From Gammaproteobacteria bacterium (GTDB taxonomy: Bacteria; Pseudomonadota; Gammaproteobacteria; Eutrophobiales; Eutrophobiaceae): 10,872 nucleotides of DNA. The notes below the pieces were generated by a model, which saw nothing but the letters and a program-made list of their open reading frames with translations, was not told the origin of the DNA and made no database searches. This document shows, one piece after another, positions 1 to 6,503 of this stretch (positions are counted from its first letter, which is position 1; the number at the start of each line of letters is the position of its first letter). The DNA lies in contig VYCZ01000048.1 of the NCBI GenBank assembly GCA_009843675.1, forward strand, positions 1 to 10,872, given 5' to 3'. A program made the position numbers and the translations under genes.

Positions 1-1
1 G

Positions 2-865
2 GAGGGTGTGGACCTGGTTAAAAGCGAGCATGGCATCCAGTTTCGCGGAGTGCAAACAAAACCGGGAACCATCGCCGTGACCGGCAGGGTCGGTTTTGAC
101 GGGCATTACATGCTGGACCACTTTCGCTTTCTTCATGGCATAACCAATGTCACACCGAAGATGACCGTCCCGGCGCCTTCCGTACTGCACTTCCGCGGCG
201 GCAGGGTCTCGATCAGCAAACAGGTCTACCCCGGACTGGATGAGTTCTTCGCCGACACCGCGGAGGCCTACCGCAGGGCAGTGCAGGCGTTTTATGCCGC
301 CGGTTGCCGGTACCTGCAATTCGACGACACGGTATGGGCCTATCTATGTTCCGCAAAAGAGCGTCAGGCCGCGCTCGACCGGGGCGATGATCCGGAACCG
401 TTGCCGCGCATCTATGCCGACATGATCAATCATGCCCTGAAAGACAAACCGAAGGACATGGTAGTGACCACCCATGTCTGCCGCGGCAACTTCCGTTCAA
501 GCTGGATCGCGGAAGGAGGCTACGAGCCGGTAGCGGAAATCCTGTTGGGCGAAACCGCCTATGATGGCTATTTCCTTGAGTACGACACCGAGCGGGCCGG
601 CGGCTTCGAGCCGTTACGCTTTCTGCCGCGCGGCGACAAGAGGGTCGTCCTGGGCCTGGTTACCTCCAAGTCCGGGGACCTGGAAGAAACGGACGCCATC
701 CGGCGTCGCATCGACGAAGCCACCCGGTTTGCCGACCTTGACCAGTTCTGCCTGAGCCCGCAATGCGGGTTCGCCTCCACCGAGGAAGGCAACATACTGA
801 CCGAGGATCAGCAATGGGAAAAACTGGAGATGATTGTAGAACTTGCTCGGGAAGTGTGGGGTTGA
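2..865 (+). CDS. MetE C-terminal-domain (cobalamin-independent methionine synthase II-like) protein, 5' truncated
   Basis: The reading frame is open to the left edge, so the N-terminus is missing. Full-length relatives run about 370 residues, so roughly 80-90 are lost. A GTG at position 8 has GGAGG only two bases before it, too close to be a convincing start. Counting from that GTG, the TIM-barrel zinc site of the MetE family can be seen: His156-x-Cys158 (motif HVCRGNFRSSW), Glu191 (EYD) and Cys253 (PQCGF), plus the motif YLQFDD near 103-108. In this superfamily the zinc activates a thiol for methyl or alkyl transfer. Stand-alone C-terminal modules include core methionine synthases and epoxyalkane:coenzyme M transferase, so the substrate cannot be named. 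The gene converges on the hydroquinone dioxygenase operon, and whether it belongs to the same pathway is unknown. Family call is firm, function is open. Confidence 0.85.
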   Translation, partial: EGVDLVKSEHGIQFRGVQTKPGTIAVTGRVGFDGHYMLDHFRFLHGITNVTPKMTVPAPSVLHFRGGRVSISKQVYPGLDEFFADTAEAYRRAVQAFYAAGCRYLQFDDTVWAYLCSAKERQAALDRGDDPEPLPRIYADMINHALKDKPKDMVVTTHVCRGNFRSSWIAEGGYEPVAEILLGETAYDGYFLEYDTERAGGFEPLRFLPRGDKRVVLGLVTSKSGDLEETDAIRRRIDEATRFADLDQFCLSPQCGFASTEEGNILTEDQQWEKLEMIVELAREVWG

Positions 866-883
866 GGACTTCCCTGCGCGGGA

Positions 884-907
884 CAAATCGGCAGGATCGC
901 CGATTTG
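884..907. repeat. Perfect inverted repeat, first of two hairpins in a convergent gap
   Basis: CAAATCGGC (884-892) pairs with GCCGATTTG (899-907): a 9-bp perfect stem with a 6-base loop. It lies 19 bases after the MetE-like stop codon. No T-run follows, so it is not a classical intrinsic terminator. It could be one half of a paired REP-like element together with the hairpin at 931-952. Confidence 0.6.
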
Positions 908-930
908 CACGGCAATAGGCGCCCGTAGGG

Positions 931-952
931 TTGCATCCAGGGAAGGATGCAA
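931..952. repeat. Perfect inverted repeat, second of two hairpins in a convergent gap
   Basis: TTGCATCC (931-938) pairs with GGATGCAA (945-952): an 8-bp perfect stem with a 6-base loop. It sits between the converging MetE-like gene and the large dioxygenase subunit gene. No poly-T tract is adjacent. Two different hairpins 23 bases apart suggest an intergenic repeat element (REP/BIME-like) rather than a simple terminator. Confidence 0.55.
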
Positions 953-988
953 TGAGTGACGAATAGGGCGCGGTTTGTGTCGTTACGT

Positions 989-2005
989 TTAAAACGTCGC
1001 CGGCACCGGCGGCAGTTCACCGTCTGCGTAGCGTTTCTCCAGGCCCGGCGTCAGGTTTTCCCACACCAGCAGCATGGAGCGTTTCGGCGAAAAGCCGCGA
1101 TGGCGTATGTCCGCCGGCATGCAGGCTACGTCTCCGGCCTTCATGGTAACCACGGACATGGGAGCGGCGGTGTTCTTGTCGGCCACTTTCCAGGTGATCT
1201 CATCGGACATCTGGATGAACCATTCCACCCTGTCGTTGCCGTGGTCCACCGGCAGGATGTGTTCTTCCGACGTCGGGCAGTAAGCGCTGCTCCTCACCAC
1301 GGACACGATGGACGGGTTCCACGTGACCGGCGAGCGGGACAGGTACCTGAACAGGTTGAAGCCCGCCAGTTGGCCCTCGAAGCCGGGCTCGGCATGTACC
1401 TCCGGTTCGGACTGGTCCACGTCGGCGAACTGCCGGTTGACCGGCCGCCCGTTTTCATCGGAGCGGATGGGGCTGTCGCCCGGCAGGCCGACGAAACGTT
1501 CCGCCAGTTCCCGCTGGAAATTGACGGCCTCATCGTTGTTGCCGTTTTTCGGCCCGCGCGCGCTGCCGGTCTCCAGGGGAGCGGCAAACGGGTCGAAGCC
1601 GGCATTGGTCCAGTCGGATAACAAGGACCTGAAACAGGCCAGTAATACACCCGCTTCGAAGCGTTCGGTAAAATCCGTGCCGGAATCCTTGTAGCCCTGG
1701 TTATAGGCGCCCATAAACACGTCCACAGTGCCGTAATTGTTCACCGTGCCGAACACCTCATCAAAGTTGACCCAGCCGTAAAAAAATCCCCAGGCCACGT
1801 CCCGCATCAAAGAGCGCAGGAAATTCTCCACGTCCATCACGTGGGTACTGGTCGGGCACTGGATTCGGGTAAAATACTCATCCCTGGTAAACGTGAACGA
1901 ACCGATTTCGAAGCGTTTGTAACCGTTGGTCGGATGCGGTTCGCTTTCCCGGTGAGCTCCGGTCAGAACCGGCAGTTCGTTAATTTGTTCTGCTGTGGCT
2001 GCCAT
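989..2005 (-). CDS. Hydroquinone 1,2-dioxygenase, large (beta) subunit, HapD/PnpD type
   Basis: A cupin-fold protein of 338 residues, which fits the ~38 kDa beta subunit of the heterotetrameric (alpha2beta2) hydroquinone dioxygenases HapCD and PnpCD. These open hydroquinone to 4-hydroxymuconic semialdehyde with Fe and O2. The C-terminal cupin carries His255-x-Asn257-x3-Glu261 (in VDHGNDRVEW) and His302 (in ADIRHRGF). As I recall, the iron ligands reported for PnpCD are His256, Asn258, Glu262 and His303, so spacing and position agree to within one residue. The ATG start is preceded by GGAG nine bases upstream. The gene follows the small-subunit gene with a 17-base gap, as expected for a co-translated pair. 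Public entries sometimes label such cupins hydroxyquinol dioxygenase, but hydroxyquinol enzymes are intradiol-fold proteins with different motifs. The N-terminal half is unremarkable. Confidence 0.87.
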   Translation of the reverse strand: MAATAEQINELPVLTGAHRESEPHPTNGYKRFEIGSFTFTRDEYFTRIQCPTSTHVMDVENFLRSLMRDVAWGFFYGWVNFDEVFGTVNNYGTVDVFMGAYNQGYKDSGTDFTERFEAGVLLACFRSLLSDWTNAGFDPFAAPLETGSARGPKNGNNDEAVNFQRELAERFVGLPGDSPIRSDENGRPVNRQFADVDQSEPEVHAEPGFEGQLAGFNLFRYLSRSPVTWNPSIVSVVRSSAYCPTSEEHILPVDHGNDRVEWFIQMSDEITWKVADKNTAAPMSVVTMKAGDVACMPADIRHRGFSPKRSMLLVWENLTPGLEKRYADGELPPVPATF

Positions 2006-2022
2006 GGTGGTTATCTCCGGGT

Positions 2023-2523
2023 TCAGTGCTGGCAGATTTCCGCCCAGTTCTCGACGGATTCATCGCCCTGAATGGTTTGCAGTAATATCACACTCAATTC
2101 TTGCGCGCGAAACTGGTAGGCAGCGCCTGCGGGCAACAGCACCAGGTGGCCCCTGGTGGCATTGACATGGCCCATGGCCCGGCCTTCCGGCTGACCGGCC
2201 AGCTTCACGGATCCTTGCTTCTCCTCCGGGGGAGCCAGCCCGCTGTCAGCAGGCTGAATGAACCGGACTTCCATGCTGCCCTGCATGAGCAAGGCGGTCT
2301 CATCATGGTTGCAGATATACCAGGGACTGTCGCCCTCGGCGCGGATGCACTCGATGGTATTCTCCAGGTTCTTGGCGATGACGGTGCGTTCCCACGGCGC
2401 GGCGTTACCGGCGACTTCGAACATATTGGAGAACAGGTAATCCCGGGCATCCTCGTTACCGGTGATCTCCACACCTCCCTTTTTGAAGCTGTCTATACTG
2501 CCGAATACGGTTGTTACGGACAC
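2023..2523 (-). CDS. Hydroquinone 1,2-dioxygenase, small (alpha) subunit, HapC/PnpC type
   Basis: A 166-residue cupin protein, close to the ~18 kDa alpha subunit of HapCD/PnpCD. The cupin core spans about residues 68-145: PWYICNHDETALLMQGSMEV in the first strand pair and GHLVLLPAGAAYQF in the second. It probably has a structural role and the iron sits in the large subunit. The start is GTG at 2523, with GGAGAG (the complement of 2531-2536) eight bases upstream. The gene precedes the large-subunit gene by 17 bases and follows the glutathionyl-hydroquinone reductase gene after a 62-base gap that contains a hairpin. The identification rests on length, fold and strict pairing with its neighbour, because the small subunit has few diagnostic residues. 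Confidence 0.82.
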   Translation of the reverse strand: MSVTTVFGSIDSFKKGGVEITGNEDARDYLFSNMFEVAGNAAPWERTVIAKNLENTIECIRAEGDSPWYICNHDETALLMQGSMEVRFIQPADSGLAPPEEKQGSVKLAGQPEGRAMGHVNATRGHLVLLPAGAAYQFRAQELSVILLQTIQGDESVENWAEICQH

Positions 2524-2536
2524 GATTTTTCTCTCC

Positions 2537-2569
2537 GGGACAGTGTTTATATCAACCCCAAACAGTCCC
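2537..2569 (-). promoter_or_regulatory. Bulged hairpin abutting the ribosome binding site of the small dioxygenase subunit gene
   Basis: On the + strand GGGAC-AG-TGTTT (2537-2548) pairs with AAACAGTCCC (2560-2569): a 10-bp stem with a 2-base bulge and an 11-base loop. In the mRNA it ends one base before the GGAGAG Shine-Dalgarno of the GTG-started gene. It could tune translation, or stabilise the mRNA after cleavage between the reductase and dioxygenase genes. No T-run, so not a terminator. The structure is seen, the role is inferred. Confidence 0.35.
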
Positions 2570-2585
2570 TGAATATATCATAAAA

Positions 2586-3566
2586 TCAGGACAACAAGTG
2601 CCGCTCATGAGGCGCCTCGGGATGGAAATCCGGGCCAACGGGAACAATGCCGGTCGGGTTCACCATGGAGTGGCTGCCGTAATAGGACTTCTTGATATGT
2701 TCCATGTTGATCGTTTGCGCGATACCCGGTTGCTGGTAGAGATCGCGGGTATACGCCCATAAATTCGGGTAATCTGCCAGCCGCCTGATATTGCACTTGA
2801 AATGGCTCACGTACACCGGGTCGAACCGAATCAACGTAGTAAACAACCGCCAGTCCGCTTCCGTTATCCGGTTGCCCGTCAGGTAACGGCGGTCCTGAAG
2901 CCTGTCCTCAAGCCAGTCCAGGGTATCGAACAACGGGTAGACCGCCTCTTCATAGGCCTCCTGGCTGGTGGAGAACCCGGCCCGGTAAACGCCGTTGTTA
3001 AGGGTTTCGTACACCCGGCTGTTGACAGCATCAATCTCGTCCCTCAGATGCTCGGGGTAATAATCACCCGGGCCGGCTCCGATGTCATCGAACGCAGTGT
3101 TGAACATACGTATGATCTCCGATGATTCATTGGAGACGATGGTGTCCTTGCGCTTGTCCCACAGTACCGGTACGGTAACCCGCCCGGTATATCCGGGATC
3201 GGCTGCCGTATAAACTTCGTAATGATACCTGGCATTATGTATCGGGTCGGGTATAACACCGTCACCCGGTTCAAACGTCCATCCGTGTTCGCCCAGGTGC
3301 CAGTGGACCACGGAAACGGAAATCATGTCCTTGAGGCCCTTGATACTGCGAAAGATCATGGTGCGGTTGGCCCAGGGGCAGGCATGACAAACATACAGGT
3401 GGTAACGGCCGGTCTCTGCCTTGAACCCTCCGGCGCCGGAAGGACCGGGGGAGCCGTCTGAGGTCACCCAGTTGCGAAATTGAGATTCAGAACGTATGAA
3501 GCGTCCCCTATTGGACTCCGTGTCATACCATTCATTCTGCCACTTGCCTTCTACCAGTAAACCCAT
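2586..3566 (-). CDS. Glutathionyl-hydroquinone reductase (Xi-class glutathione transferase, YqjG/PcpF family)
   Basis: Cytosolic enzyme that uses glutathione to reduce glutathionyl-hydroquinones back to hydroquinones, as PcpF does for chlorinated hydroquinones. With the ATG at 3566 (AGGA seven bases upstream) the protein has 326 residues, the usual family length. The thioredoxin-fold part carries the catalytic Cys63 in HACPWANR, followed by TVPVLWD (131-137) and SNESSEIIRMFN (145-156). The helical C-terminal domain has LTGNRITEADWRLFTTLIRF (229-248), and the Xi-class tail NPTGIVPVGP lies at 303-312. An upstream in-frame start at 3629 would add 21 residues overlapping the promoter region and is not favoured. 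It is first in the − strand operon ahead of the two-subunit hydroquinone dioxygenase, which fits repair of the pathway's own substrate after quinone-glutathione addition. Confidence 0.93.
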   Translation of the reverse strand: MGLLVEGKWQNEWYDTESNRGRFIRSESQFRNWVTSDGSPGPSGAGGFKAETGRYHLYVCHACPWANRTMIFRSIKGLKDMISVSVVHWHLGEHGWTFEPGDGVIPDPIHNARYHYEVYTAADPGYTGRVTVPVLWDKRKDTIVSNESSEIIRMFNTAFDDIGAGPGDYYPEHLRDEIDAVNSRVYETLNNGVYRAGFSTSQEAYEEAVYPLFDTLDWLEDRLQDRRYLTGNRITEADWRLFTTLIRFDPVYVSHFKCNIRRLADYPNLWAYTRDLYQQPGIAQTINMEHIKKSYYGSHSMVNPTGIVPVGPDFHPEAPHERHLLS

Positions 3567-3597
3567 CTTGTTTTCCTGAAACGCGTGTGTTGAAGGC

Positions 3598-3612
3598 ATG
3601 GTAGTATAGCAT
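3598..3612. promoter_or_regulatory. Imperfect palindrome, candidate TetR operator
   Basis: The 15-base run ATGGTAGTATAGCAT pairs at five of seven positions around its centre. It overlaps the proposed −10 of the reductase operon promoter and lies 24 bases before the TetR start codon. A regulator bound here could control both divergent genes. Its ATAG half is shared with the perfect palindrome at 4376-4387. Inference only. Confidence 0.3.
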
Positions 3613-3629
3613 TCGAGACGAACAGGCAA
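3603..3629 (-). promoter_or_regulatory. Candidate sigma70 promoter for the reductase-dioxygenase operon
   Basis: Reading the − strand, TATACT (complement of 3603-3608) matches TATAAT at five of six positions. TTGCCT (complement of 3624-3629) is a weak −35 with a 15-base spacer. It lies about 37 bases before the ATG of the reductase gene. The −10 is good but the −35 is poor, consistent with a regulated promoter. Confidence 0.35.
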
Positions 3630-3635
3630 ACATAC

Positions 3636-4310
3636 ATGAGTACCAGTCGAAAATTACACAACACAGAACAGCAAACCGCCGCGCCTGCCGTCAAAAAAAT
3701 GCGCAGGGACGCCATACTCAAGCGAAAGGAATTGATTAAACACGCCACCGGTATGTTTATGGAAATGGGCTATGAAAAAGCCAGCATGAATAATCTGGCA
3801 AAACGTTCCGGCTCCTCAAAAAGCACCATATACAAGCATTTTCGAAGCAGGCAGGCACTTTTCATTGCCGTACTGGATGAGAAATTACGTGACCACCTGG
3901 CGCCTATAGAAAACCTGGACCTTACAACCCTCAGTATTGAGGAAGGCCTGAAGCTGATTGGGAGGACAGGTATAAAGGTCATCACATCGAAAGATCACAT
4001 TAGTCTATGCCGGATCATATATGCCGAAGCTGAACGGATACCTCATGTAGGGAGAACATATTATGAGCATGGACCGAAACGCGGTATGGCGGGCGTGACA
4101 AAATATCTCTCTACAATGGTGGAAAAGAGCAAGATAAGGTGTAAAAATCCATCTTTGGCGTCACAATACTTCTGGGGCATGATACTGCACAAGCCCATGC
4201 TGGAAAGGTATTGCGGCATCAAGGGACCTATGACAACCCGGGAGCAGAAAAACTATATAGATAAAGTTGTCGACTCCTTCATTTCTTCATTCATTGAAGA
4301 GATCGAATAA
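3636..4310 (+). CDS. TetR/AcrR-family transcriptional regulator
   Basis: A 224-residue protein with an N-terminal TetR helix-turn-helix at about residues 31-77: helix 1 AILKRKELIKHATGMFMEMGYEKASM, then the recognition region LAKRSGSSKSTIYKHFRSRQALF. The C-terminal ligand domain is specific to the subfamily and the effector cannot be read. A 20-residue basic/polar extension precedes the DNA-binding domain. The Shine-Dalgarno is weak (AGG nine bases upstream). The gene is divergent from the reductase-dioxygenase operon and codirectional with the PcpA/LinE-type dioxygenase gene. That makes it the obvious local regulator of both arms, probably a repressor released by a hydroquinone or a downstream metabolite. 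Its sequence is visibly richer in A+T than its neighbours, hinting at a separate origin. Confidence 0.9.
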   Translation: MSTSRKLHNTEQQTAAPAVKKMRRDAILKRKELIKHATGMFMEMGYEKASMNNLAKRSGSSKSTIYKHFRSRQALFIAVLDEKLRDHLAPIENLDLTTLSIEEGLKLIGRTGIKVITSKDHISLCRIIYAEAERIPHVGRTYYEHGPKRGMAGVTKYLSTMVEKSKIRCKNPSLASQYFWGMILHKPMLERYCGIKGPMTTREQKNYIDKVVDSFISSFIEEIE

Positions 4311-4313
4311 TCC

Positions 4314-4342
4314 TTGATTATAATACAGACAACTTCTAAACT
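4314..4342 (+). promoter_or_regulatory. Candidate sigma70 promoter for the second hydroquinone dioxygenase operon
   Basis: TTGATT (4314-4319) and TAAACT (4337-4342) are separated by 17 bases, and each matches consensus at four of six positions. An 8-base palindrome, CTGTACAG (4341-4348), overlaps the end of the −10 and the expected start site. The leader to the ATG would be about 55 bases. Confidence 0.4.
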
Positions 4343-4375
4343 GTACAGGTCGGTTCGATTTATTAAAAATACGGT

Positions 4376-4387
4376 AACTATATAGTT
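4376..4387. promoter_or_regulatory. Perfect 12-bp palindrome AACTATATAGTT, candidate operator
   Basis: AACTATATAGTT is its own reverse complement. Two further G-C pairs (4373-4374 with 4389-4390) flank it after one mismatched pair, giving a 18-bp near-dyad. It sits in the leader, four bases before the GGAGGA Shine-Dalgarno (4392-4397) and 18 bases before the ATG of the PcpA/LinE-type gene. Size and position suit a TetR-family operator, but no binding data support this. Confidence 0.4.
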
Positions 4388-4405
4388 CCCCGGAGGAGAA
4401 TCAAC

Positions 4406-5374
4406 ATGTCCGAGAAACTACCCGGCACAAGCCTGACCGGTCACCACCATATAACGATCGGTGTCGGCAACGTGCAGGAAGATTTTGATTTTCACACCAA
4501 GGTCCTGGGCCTGAAATGCGTCAAGCGCACCCTGTTCTACGACGGGGCCACGCCGGTTTACCACCTGTACTACGGAAACGACATCGGTGAAGAGAGTACG
4601 CTGCTCACCACGTTCCCTGTGGCCCACATTGGCGTGAAGGCCAAGGAGGGCAGCGGGCAGGTTAGTTTCGTGAGCCTGTCCGTGCCGGAAGATTCGCTGC
4701 CCTACTGGAATAAACGCCTGAAGGAGCATGGCTATGAGGTCACGGAGACCGAGCGCTTCGGGGAAAAACACCTTGATTTCCGTTCCCCGCACAACATCCG
4801 CATCTCCATGGTCGGCGTTGACGACGATACGCGGGCGCCGTATTCCGATGGGCCGGTGCCTGCTGAGAACATGATCCGCGGCACTCATGCCGCCGGTGTT
4901 TCCACCCGCGACATGGAATTCATGGCAGAGTTCCTGGAGGTGGCATGGGGGTCCCGCAAGGAAGCGGACGATTCCAACCTGGTTCGCTATTCCATGGGCG
5001 AGGGCGGCACCGGCACCTTTACGGATTTTGAAATCGAACCGGACCGCAAGCCGGGTTCCTGGACCGTGGGAGAAGGCGCCATCCACCACATGGCCTACAA
5101 CGTGCCCAGCCGCAAGGAGCAGGATGCCATCAAGTTTTTTACCGAGGGACTGGGTTATACGGATTTCTCCGATGTGAAAGACCGCGGCTATTTCGATTCC
5201 ATCTATATCCGCACTCCCTCGGGCGCCCTGTTTGAAGCGTGCTGTTCGCACAAACCTGCGTTCACCTGTGATGAACCATTCGAAACGCTTGGTACCAAGC
5301 TGATGATGTCGCCGCAGATCGAAGCCAATAAGGACGAGGTGCTGAAAGTGATTGGGGAAATCAGGGACGACTGA
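4406..5374 (+). CDS. Hydroquinone (chlorohydroquinone) 1,2-dioxygenase, PcpA/LinE type
   Basis: A 322-residue extradiol ring-cleavage enzyme of the vicinal-oxygen-chelate (glyoxalase) fold, the same length class as LinE and PcpA. It opens hydroquinones beside a hydroxyl. Hydroquinone gives 4-hydroxymuconic semialdehyde, and chlorohydroquinones give maleylacetates. Signature stretches shared with PcpA are VKRTLFYDGATPVYHLYY (39-56), EPDRKPGSWTVGEGAIHH (211-228) and YTDFSDVKDRGYFDSIYIRT (251-270). Probable Fe(II) ligands are His15, His228 and Glu277, matching His11, His227 and Glu276 of PcpA as I recall them. A strong GGAGGA Shine-Dalgarno lies eight bases before the ATG. The maleylacetate reductase gene follows after 14 bases. 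Substrate preference (hydroquinone, chloro- or alkyl-hydroquinone) cannot be settled from sequence. It is unrelated in fold to the cupin dioxygenase encoded on the other strand. Confidence 0.92.
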   Translation: MSEKLPGTSLTGHHHITIGVGNVQEDFDFHTKVLGLKCVKRTLFYDGATPVYHLYYGNDIGEESTLLTTFPVAHIGVKAKEGSGQVSFVSLSVPEDSLPYWNKRLKEHGYEVTETERFGEKHLDFRSPHNIRISMVGVDDDTRAPYSDGPVPAENMIRGTHAAGVSTRDMEFMAEFLEVAWGSRKEADDSNLVRYSMGEGGTGTFTDFEIEPDRKPGSWTVGEGAIHHMAYNVPSRKEQDAIKFFTEGLGYTDFSDVKDRGYFDSIYIRTPSGALFEACCSHKPAFTCDEPFETLGTKLMMSPQIEANKDEVLKVIGEIRDD

Positions 5375-5388
5375 GTAAAAAATAACAA

Positions 5389-6450
5389 ATGAATTTCCAG
5401 TATACGGCGCTTCCGTGGAACATCATTTTCGCCGCCGGCGCCCGTAAACGCTTGCCTGAAGAGCTGGCGAAGCTCGGCTATTCCTGCGCCCTGGTGCTGA
5501 CGACGCCGAACCAGGCGGATACCGGGCAGGAGATCGTCAGCCTGCTGGGCGACAAGGCGGCGGGACTGTTCGACCGGGCCATGATGCACGTGCCGGGTGA
5601 AACACTCGAACACGCGACGGCGGAGGTAAAACGGCTGGGCGCGGACTGTACCGTTTCCATAGGAGGCGGTTCCACCACCGGCCTCGGCAAGGCACTCGCA
5701 TTTCACCTGAACCTGCCCAATATCGTGCTGCCCACCAGTTATGCCGGTTCGGAGATGACCAATCTCTGGGCGGTAACCCGGGACAACCGCAAAGTTACCA
5801 GGCGGGATAATGTCGTTGTTCCTACACTGACCATCTATGACCCGGAACTGACCCTGACGCTTCCGTCGGCATTCGCCGCAGCCAGCGGCATGAACGCCAT
5901 GGCCCAGGCCGTCGCGAATGCAGCCACAGAAGACGCCAACCCCATCAGTTCGGTGCTGGCCCTGGAAGGCATCCGCGCGCTGGCGCACAGTCTGCCTCTC
6001 ATCATTGCCGAACCCGGCAACATGGACGCGCGCGCCGGGGCCCTGTATGGCGCCAGTCTCGCCGGCGCCGCGCTGGGGACCGGCACGACCGGCCTGCACC
6101 ATCGCTTGTGCCATACCTTCGGCGGCACCTTCAATACGCCCCATGCAGAGACCCACACGGTCCTGCTGCCGCACAGTGTCGCCTACAACGCCGGCGCCAG
6201 GCCGGAGGCTACACAACGAATTGCAGCAGCCCTGGGCGTCAGTAACGCCGCGACCGGCCTGTTTGACCTGGCGGGAAAGCTCGGCGCGCCCACCGCGTTG
6301 AAGGACATAGGGGTAAAACAGGAGGACCTGGATGAAGCCGCCGCGGTAACCGTGGAGAAACCGGTCAACAACCCTGAGCCTGTCACCCGCGAGCGGGTGC
6401 GCGCTTTGCTTGAAAACGCCTTCCACGGTAATCCTCCCACGCCGGTATAG
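5389..6450 (+). CDS. Maleylacetate reductase (iron-containing alcohol dehydrogenase family)
   Basis: Reduces maleylacetate to 3-oxoadipate with NAD(P)H. Length is 353 residues, typical for LinF, PcpE and TfdF relatives. The nucleotide-binding loop [10 protein letters not shown] lies at 92-101, followed by [17 protein letters not shown] (114-130), and the C-terminal domain has [21 protein letters not shown] (236-256). His238, His242 and His252 correspond to conserved histidines of the family. In NAMAQAVAN (169-177) a Gln173 occupies the place where relatives usually carry His in an NAxAH motif, which may affect the active site. The gene starts 14 bases after the upstream stop with only a weak Shine-Dalgarno, so translational coupling is likely. 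Its pairing with a PcpA/LinE-type dioxygenase repeats the gene logic of the lin and pcp pathways. Confidence 0.92.
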   Translation: MNFQYTALPWNIIFAAGARKRLPEELAKLGYSCALVLTTPNQADTGQEIVSLLGDKAAGLFDRAMMHVPGETLEHATAEVKRLGADCTVSIGGGSTTGLGKALAFHLNLPNIVLPTSYAGSEMTNLWAVTRDNRKVTRRDNVVVPTLTIYDPELTLTLPSAFAAASGMNAMAQAVANAATEDANPISSVLALEGIRALAHSLPLIIAEPGNMDARAGALYGASLAGAALGTGTTGLHHRLCHTFGGTFNTPHAETHTVLLPHSVAYNAGARPEATQRIAAALGVSNAATGLFDLAGKLGAPTALKDIGVKQEDLDEAAAVTVEKPVNNPEPVTRERVRALLENAFHGNPPTPV

Positions 6451-6471
6451 GGGCTTCCGGTGGAATTAAGA

Positions 6472-6488
6472 GTCGCCTTGCAGGCGAC
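6472..6488. repeat. Short perfect hairpin after the maleylacetate reductase gene
   Basis: GTCGCCT (6472-6478) pairs with AGGCGAC (6482-6488): 7 bp with a 3-base loop, 21 bases after the reductase stop. No T-run follows. Together with 6504-6523 it forms a two-hairpin repeat in the 107-base gap before the CoA-transferase gene. Confidence 0.5.
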
Positions 6489-6503
6489 ACAATATTTCAC
6501 TGG

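Noticed and set aside
956-1621. 221-codon + strand frame opposite the large dioxygenase subunit gene
   Set aside because: It overlaps a gene with a complete iron site on the other strand, and its composition is typical of a shadow frame.
989-2523. Reading the two cupin genes as gentisate, homogentisate or hydroxyquinol dioxygenase
   Set aside because: Their sizes (166 and 338 residues), adjacency and His-x-Asn-x3-Glu...His pattern fit the two-subunit hydroquinone enzyme better.
4418-5251. 277-codon antisense frame opposite the PcpA/LinE-type gene
   Set aside because: Low-complexity shadow of a gene with clear catalytic residues, with no start signal.
5203-6426. 407-codon open frame on the − strand, antisense to the two dioxygenase-pathway genes
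   Set aside because: It lies opposite two well-recognised enzymes, is Gly/Arg/Gln-rich like typical GC-rich antisense frames, and matches no family I recognise.
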